From assembly GCF_008123965.1 (NCBI RefSeq), contig NZ_VSTH01000028.1, forward strand, positions 1-64,000: a DNA stretch of 64,000 nt. The letters are read 5' to 3'. Below the pieces are notes generated by a model. The model searched no databases and was not told the DNA's origin. It saw only the letters and a list, made by a program, of their open reading frames with translations. The DNA is from Bradyrhizobium hipponense (GTDB lineage: Bacteria; Pseudomonadota; Alphaproteobacteria; Rhizobiales; Xanthobacteraceae). Made by a program: the position numbers and the translations under genes. Below, in pieces: positions 60,856 through 64,000 of this stretch; position 1 is the first letter of the stretch; each line of letters begins with the position of its first letter.

Positions 60856-62298
60856 ATGGCAGAGATCCGGCTGGCCTCGCTGCAGGGCGGGGCGATTACG
60901 CTTGAAAGCGATGCAATTACGGCCTTTCGCCAAACCTTGCGAGGCAACGTCTGTCTGGCCGAGGAGCCGGGCTACGATGAAGCACGCACGATCTGGAATG
61001 CGATGATCGATCGCCGCCCAGGGGCGGTCGTGCGCTGCAGAGGGGCCGCAGACATCATTCGTGCCGTACGGCTTGCGCGTGAGCACGGCCTCTTGGTCGC
61101 CGTGCGCGGCGGCGGCCATAACATCGCGGGCAATGCTGTTTGTGACGGCGGGCTCTTGATCGATCTTTCGCTGATGCGTTCCGTCCGGGTCGATGCATTT
61201 CACCGCACCGCGCGCGTGGACCCGGGAGCAACGCTTGGCGACTTCGACAAGGAGGCGCAAGCTTTCGGCCTTGCTACTCCGCTCGGGATCAACTCGACAA
61301 CCGGCGTTGCGGGATTGACGCTGGGCGGCGGCTTCGGGTGGCTTAGCCGAAAGTTCGGGCTTGCCGCCGACAACTTGATCTCGGCCGACGTGGTGACGGC
61401 CGAAGGTGAGCTCGTCCGGGCAAGCATCGCCGAGAATACCGACCTGTTCTGGGCACTGCGCGGAGGCGGAGCCAATTTCGGGGTGGTGAGTTCGTTCGAG
61501 TTCCGCCTGCACCCTGTTGGCCCAATGGTTCTGGCCGGACTCATCGTCCATCCCTTTGCGCGCGCGAAGGAACTGCTCGCGGGCTATCGCGACGTCGCCG
61601 TCAAGGCGCCCGACGAACTGACGGTGTGGGTGGTGCTCAGGCAGGCGCCGCCGCTGCCGTTCCTGCCCGCCGAGATTCACGGCAAGGAGATCGTCGCGTT
61701 CGCCGTCTGCTATGCGGGAGATGAGAACGAGGGCAAGCGTGCATTGGAGCCGTTGCGCGCGCTTGGAGAGCCGATCGCGGACGTGATCGGCATGCAGCCC
61801 TTCGCGGCTTGGCAGACCGCGTTTGACCCGCTGCTCACGCCCGGCGCCTATAATTACTGGAAGTCGCACAATTTCGTTGAGCTCAACGACGGTCTTCTCG
61901 ACACGCTGGTGAGCCATACGACAAGCCTGCCGACCGGGGAGTGCGAGATTTTCATTGGTCAGCTTGGTGGCGCCACCAGTCGCATGGCCGTCGACGCCAC
62001 GGCGTTCCCCCACCGCGATGCGAAGTTTGTCATGAACGTTCACACGCGATGGCGCGATCCGGCGGATGAGCAACGTTCGATTGCCTGGGCGCGCAGGCTC
62101 TTTACTGAGACCGCGCCTCACGCAACCGGCGGCGTCTACGTCAACTTCATGCCGGAGGACGAGACCGATCGCATAGCCAGCGCCTACGGCCCGAACTACG
62201 CTCGTCTTGCCGCGCTGAAGGCCAAGTACGATCCCGGCAACCTGTTCCGGCTAAACCAGAACGTCAGGCCGTCCGCTGCACAGCGACCGGCCGCCTGA
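60856..62298 (+). CDS. FAD-linked oxidase with berberine-bridge-enzyme-type C-terminus
   Basis: The protein of about 480 residues has the PCMH-type FAD fold: V-R-G-G-G-H-N-I-A-G-N with His88 placed for covalent 8-alpha linkage, D-P-G-A-T-L-G-D, and T-G-V-A-G-L-T-L-G-G-G-F-G-W-L. The second covalent (cysteinyl) position seen in bicovalent oxidases is not a cysteine. The C-terminal Y-D-P-x-N-L-F-R-L-N-Q-N is the BBE motif. Such enzymes oxidise alcohols, sugars or alkaloid-like compounds with O2. The ATG at 60856 has GGAGGAG five bases upstream. No export signal is present. Confidence 0.9.
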   Translation: MAEIRLASLQGGAITLESDAITAFRQTLRGNVCLAEEPGYDEARTIWNAMIDRRPGAVVRCRGAADIIRAVRLAREHGLLVAVRGGGHNIAGNAVCDGGLLIDLSLMRSVRVDAFHRTARVDPGATLGDFDKEAQAFGLATPLGINSTTGVAGLTLGGGFGWLSRKFGLAADNLISADVVTAEGELVRASIAENTDLFWALRGGGANFGVVSSFEFRLHPVGPMVLAGLIVHPFARAKELLAGYRDVAVKAPDELTVWVVLRQAPPLPFLPAEIHGKEIVAFAVCYAGDENEGKRALEPLRALGEPIADVIGMQPFAAWQTAFDPLLTPGAYNYWKSHNFVELNDGLLDTLVSHTTSLPTGECEIFIGQLGGATSRMAVDATAFPHRDAKFVMNVHTRWRDPADEQRSIAWARRLFTETAPHATGGVYVNFMPEDETDRIASAYGPNYARLAALKAKYDPGNLFRLNQNVRPSAAQRPAA

Positions 62299-62344
62299 CA
62301 AGAGGAGGAGGGGATCCGTAATCGAGGGGGCTACGGAGACGAAG

Positions 62345-64000
62345 TTGGACATCGGAGAATGGCTGCGCGGTCTGGGCCTGCAATCCTATGAGCAGACGTT
62401 CCGCGACAACGGAATTGACCTTGAGATATTGCCCCACCTGACGGCTGAAGATCTCAGGGAGATTGGAGTCCAGGCCGTCGGCCACCGACGGAAGCTTCTC
62501 GATGCAATCGGCCTTCTACCAGCGTACCTGGCGGCGGCGGGGTCCCCCGCGTCGGTGGAGCGCCGTCAGCTCACGCTCATGTTCGTCGACCTCGTCGGCT
62601 CGACCGACCTCAGCCGCCGTCTCGATCCCGAGGAGCTGCGCGAGGTCATGCGGGCCTACTCGAGCACGGTGGCGGGAGAGATTGCGCGACTGGAGGGCCA
62701 CGTCGCGAAGTTTCTGGGAGACGGAGTGCAGGCCTATTTTGGCTGGCCGCGCGCAAGCGAAGATGCGGCAGAGCAAGCTGTCCGGGCGGGACTTGCGGTC
62801 GCAACAGCAGTCAGCGGCCTGTCGTCCGGCGCAGGAGGCCTGCTGGCAGCACGCGTCGGCATCGCCACTGGGCTTGTCGTGGTGGGTGATCTGCTCGGGG
62901 AAGGTGCTGCGAAGGAGGAAGCGGTCACTGGGGAGACGCCTAATCTCGCGGCCCGTCTGCAACAGGTTGCGGAGCCCGGTACGGTCGTTATCGCCGACAG
63001 CACGCGCCGCCTGGTCGGCGATCTCTTCGAATTTGTTGAGCTCGGTTCCCTTCGGCTCAAGGGCTTTGAGCCGGTGCAAGCTTGGCGGGTCATCGGCGAA
63101 GGCCGTGTAGAGAGCAGGTTCGAGGCTTTGCACGGAGCCCACGTCACGCCACTCGTCGGGCGCAGCGAGGAGCTCGATTTGACGCTGTCACGGTGGCGGC
63201 TTGCCAGAGGACGAGCTGGACAGGTCGTCTTGATTTTCGGCGAGCCAGGAATCGGAAAATCACGATTGGTGCTCGCGCTGCGCGAACGGCTACAGGCCGA
63301 ACAAATCACGCTCGTTAGCTACGCCTGTTCGCCGCATCACCTAAACAGCCCGCTCTTTCCCTTCATCTCGCAGCTCGAGCGCGAGGCGCGGTTCGCACCT
63401 GAGGATGCCGCGGAAACACGGCTCAAGCGCCTCGAATTACTTCTTGGCGAAAACGGCGAAGGGCTGTCTAGCGATGCAATCCAGCTTCTTGCAGATCTGC
63501 TCGGCATTCCAACTGAGAGGCCGAGCACCCAGCCAGAGATGTCGCCGCAGCAAAGGAAGGCGCTCCTGTTCCGCACATTCCTGGCCCGGCTCAATCGACT
63601 TGCCGCTCGTGGCCCGGTGCTGATGGTGCTTGAAGACGCGCACTGGCTCGATCCCACCTCGCGCGAGCTGTTCGACCAGATCGTGGATCGTCTTCAGGAC
63701 CTGCCAGTGCTGGTCGTCGCCACGTTCCGCCCAGAACTCCCACCGCCATGGACCGGGTTTCCGCACGTCACGTTGCTCATGCTAAATCGCCTGCCACAGG
63801 CGCAGGTGGTTGTACTCGTCGACCGGATCACCGAAGGCAAAGCGCTTCCCGCCGAAGTCCTCGACCAGATTTTGGCGCGGACCGAGGGTGTGCCACTCTT
63901 TACCGAGGAGCTCACGAAGGCCGTTCTTGAAGCCGGGATCCTCCGCTACACCGGCGATCGTTACGTGCTCGCAGGAGCATTCCCGTCCTTGGCGATCCCG
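62345..64000 (+). CDS. SAM domain-class III adenylate/guanylate cyclase-AAA ATPase protein (partial)
   Basis: The frame is open to the right edge. Residues 1-60 form a SAM domain (W-L-R-G-L-G-L-Q-S-Y-E-Q-T-F, L-T-A-E-D-L-R-E-I-G-V). About 70-250 form a class III cyclase homology domain with both metal aspartates (Asp82 in F-V-D-L-V-G-S-T and Asp126 in F-L-G-D-G). From about 260 a large AAA/ATPase domain follows (Walker A G-E-P-G-I-G-K-S with Lys305; V-L-E-D-A-H-W-L-D as Walker B). TTG 62345 is chosen because GGAG lies six bases before it; no ATG is available upstream. Family members usually end in a long TPR region, here beyond the window. Confidence 0.88.
   Translation, partial: MDIGEWLRGLGLQSYEQTFRDNGIDLEILPHLTAEDLREIGVQAVGHRRKLLDAIGLLPAYLAAAGSPASVERRQLTLMFVDLVGSTDLSRRLDPEELREVMRAYSSTVAGEIARLEGHVAKFLGDGVQAYFGWPRASEDAAEQAVRAGLAVATAVSGLSSGAGGLLAARVGIATGLVVVGDLLGEGAAKEEAVTGETPNLAARLQQVAEPGTVVIADSTRRLVGDLFEFVELGSLRLKGFEPVQAWRVIGEGRVESRFEALHGAHVTPLVGRSEELDLTLSRWRLARGRAGQVVLIFGEPGIGKSRLVLALRERLQAEQITLVSYACSPHHLNSPLFPFISQLEREARFAPEDAAETRLKRLELLLGENGEGLSSDAIQLLADLLGIPTERPSTQPEMSPQQRKALLFRTFLARLNRLAARGPVLMVLEDAHWLDPTSRELFDQIVDRLQDLPVLVVATFRPELPPPWTGFPHVTLLMLNRLPQAQVVVLVDRITEGKALPAEVLDQILARTEGVPLFTEELTKAVLEAGILRYTGDRYVLAGAFPSLAIP

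Overview
The window looks like a chromosomal segment of an alphaproteobacterium of the Bradyrhizobium/Rhodopseudomonas group. The evidence is the high GC content, the Porin_2-type outer-membrane porin, a DUF3551 small secreted protein, a caspase-fold protein with a coiled-coil tail, a SAM-cyclase-AAA protein, and the very large number of ABC uptake systems (five in 64 kb). The taxonomic call is an inference; no rRNA or tRNA gene was seen.

Layout. 0-1.7 kb is the end of a polysaccharide locus (O-antigen ligase/polymerase family plus a secreted GH5 glycosidase). 2.0-7.8 kb is a sugar-uptake operon: binding protein, two permeases, Gfo/Idh dehydrogenase, ThuA-like protein and LacI regulator, with no ATPase of its own. 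8.7-14.9 kb holds a porin, a DUF3551 protein, a TPR/O-GlcNAc-transferase-like protein and a caspase-like protein. 15.3-26.4 kb is a GntR-centred divergent catabolic locus. Its minus arm encodes an ABC importer with an NMT1/THI5-type binding protein, a class II aldolase-like protein and an NtaA-type flavin monooxygenase. Its plus arm encodes an SDR, an aminotransferase, an alpha/beta hydrolase, an N-carbamoyl amino-acid hydrolase and a RutF-like flavin reductase. 26.5-36.3 kb holds two amidases, an MFS carrier, a 5-hydroxyisourate hydrolase homologue, a PotABCD-type ABC system, a hydantoin-racemase-like protein and a second GntR regulator. 36.5-41.2 kb is a TauT-type ABC operon ending in an arylmalonate-decarboxylase-like protein and a hydantoinase. 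41.4-44.5 kb has a formamidase, an NCS1 nucleobase/hydantoin permease and a MarR regulator. 44.7-55.7 kb is a molybdenum-hydroxylase cluster with an amidohydrolase, a branched-chain-amino-acid-type (Liv) ABC system and a Rieske ferredoxin. 55.8-60.3 kb is a decayed region with three pseudogenes, including a type I secretion ABC/HlyD remnant. 60.3-64 kb has a Tat-exported cupin-like protein, a covalent-FAD oxidase and the first part of a SAM-cyclase-AAA regulator.

How it may work together. From 15 to 55 kb nearly every enzyme attacks a C-N bond of a cyclic amide, ureide or N-heterocycle (hydantoinase, carbamoylase, amidases, formamidase, racemase-fold proteins, molybdenum hydroxylase, RutF-type reductase with a flavin monooxygenase), and each block has its own transporter. 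Five sequences matching the sigma-54 (-24/-12) promoter consensus lie in front of these blocks, three with an inverted repeat at the predicted start site. Two of them share one palindrome that is probably the operator of the local MarR protein. I infer a nitrogen-responsive island for scavenging N-heterocycles, with an oxidative ring-opening branch resembling the E. coli Rut pathway but using a different monooxygenase family. Substrates cannot be assigned from the sequence alone.
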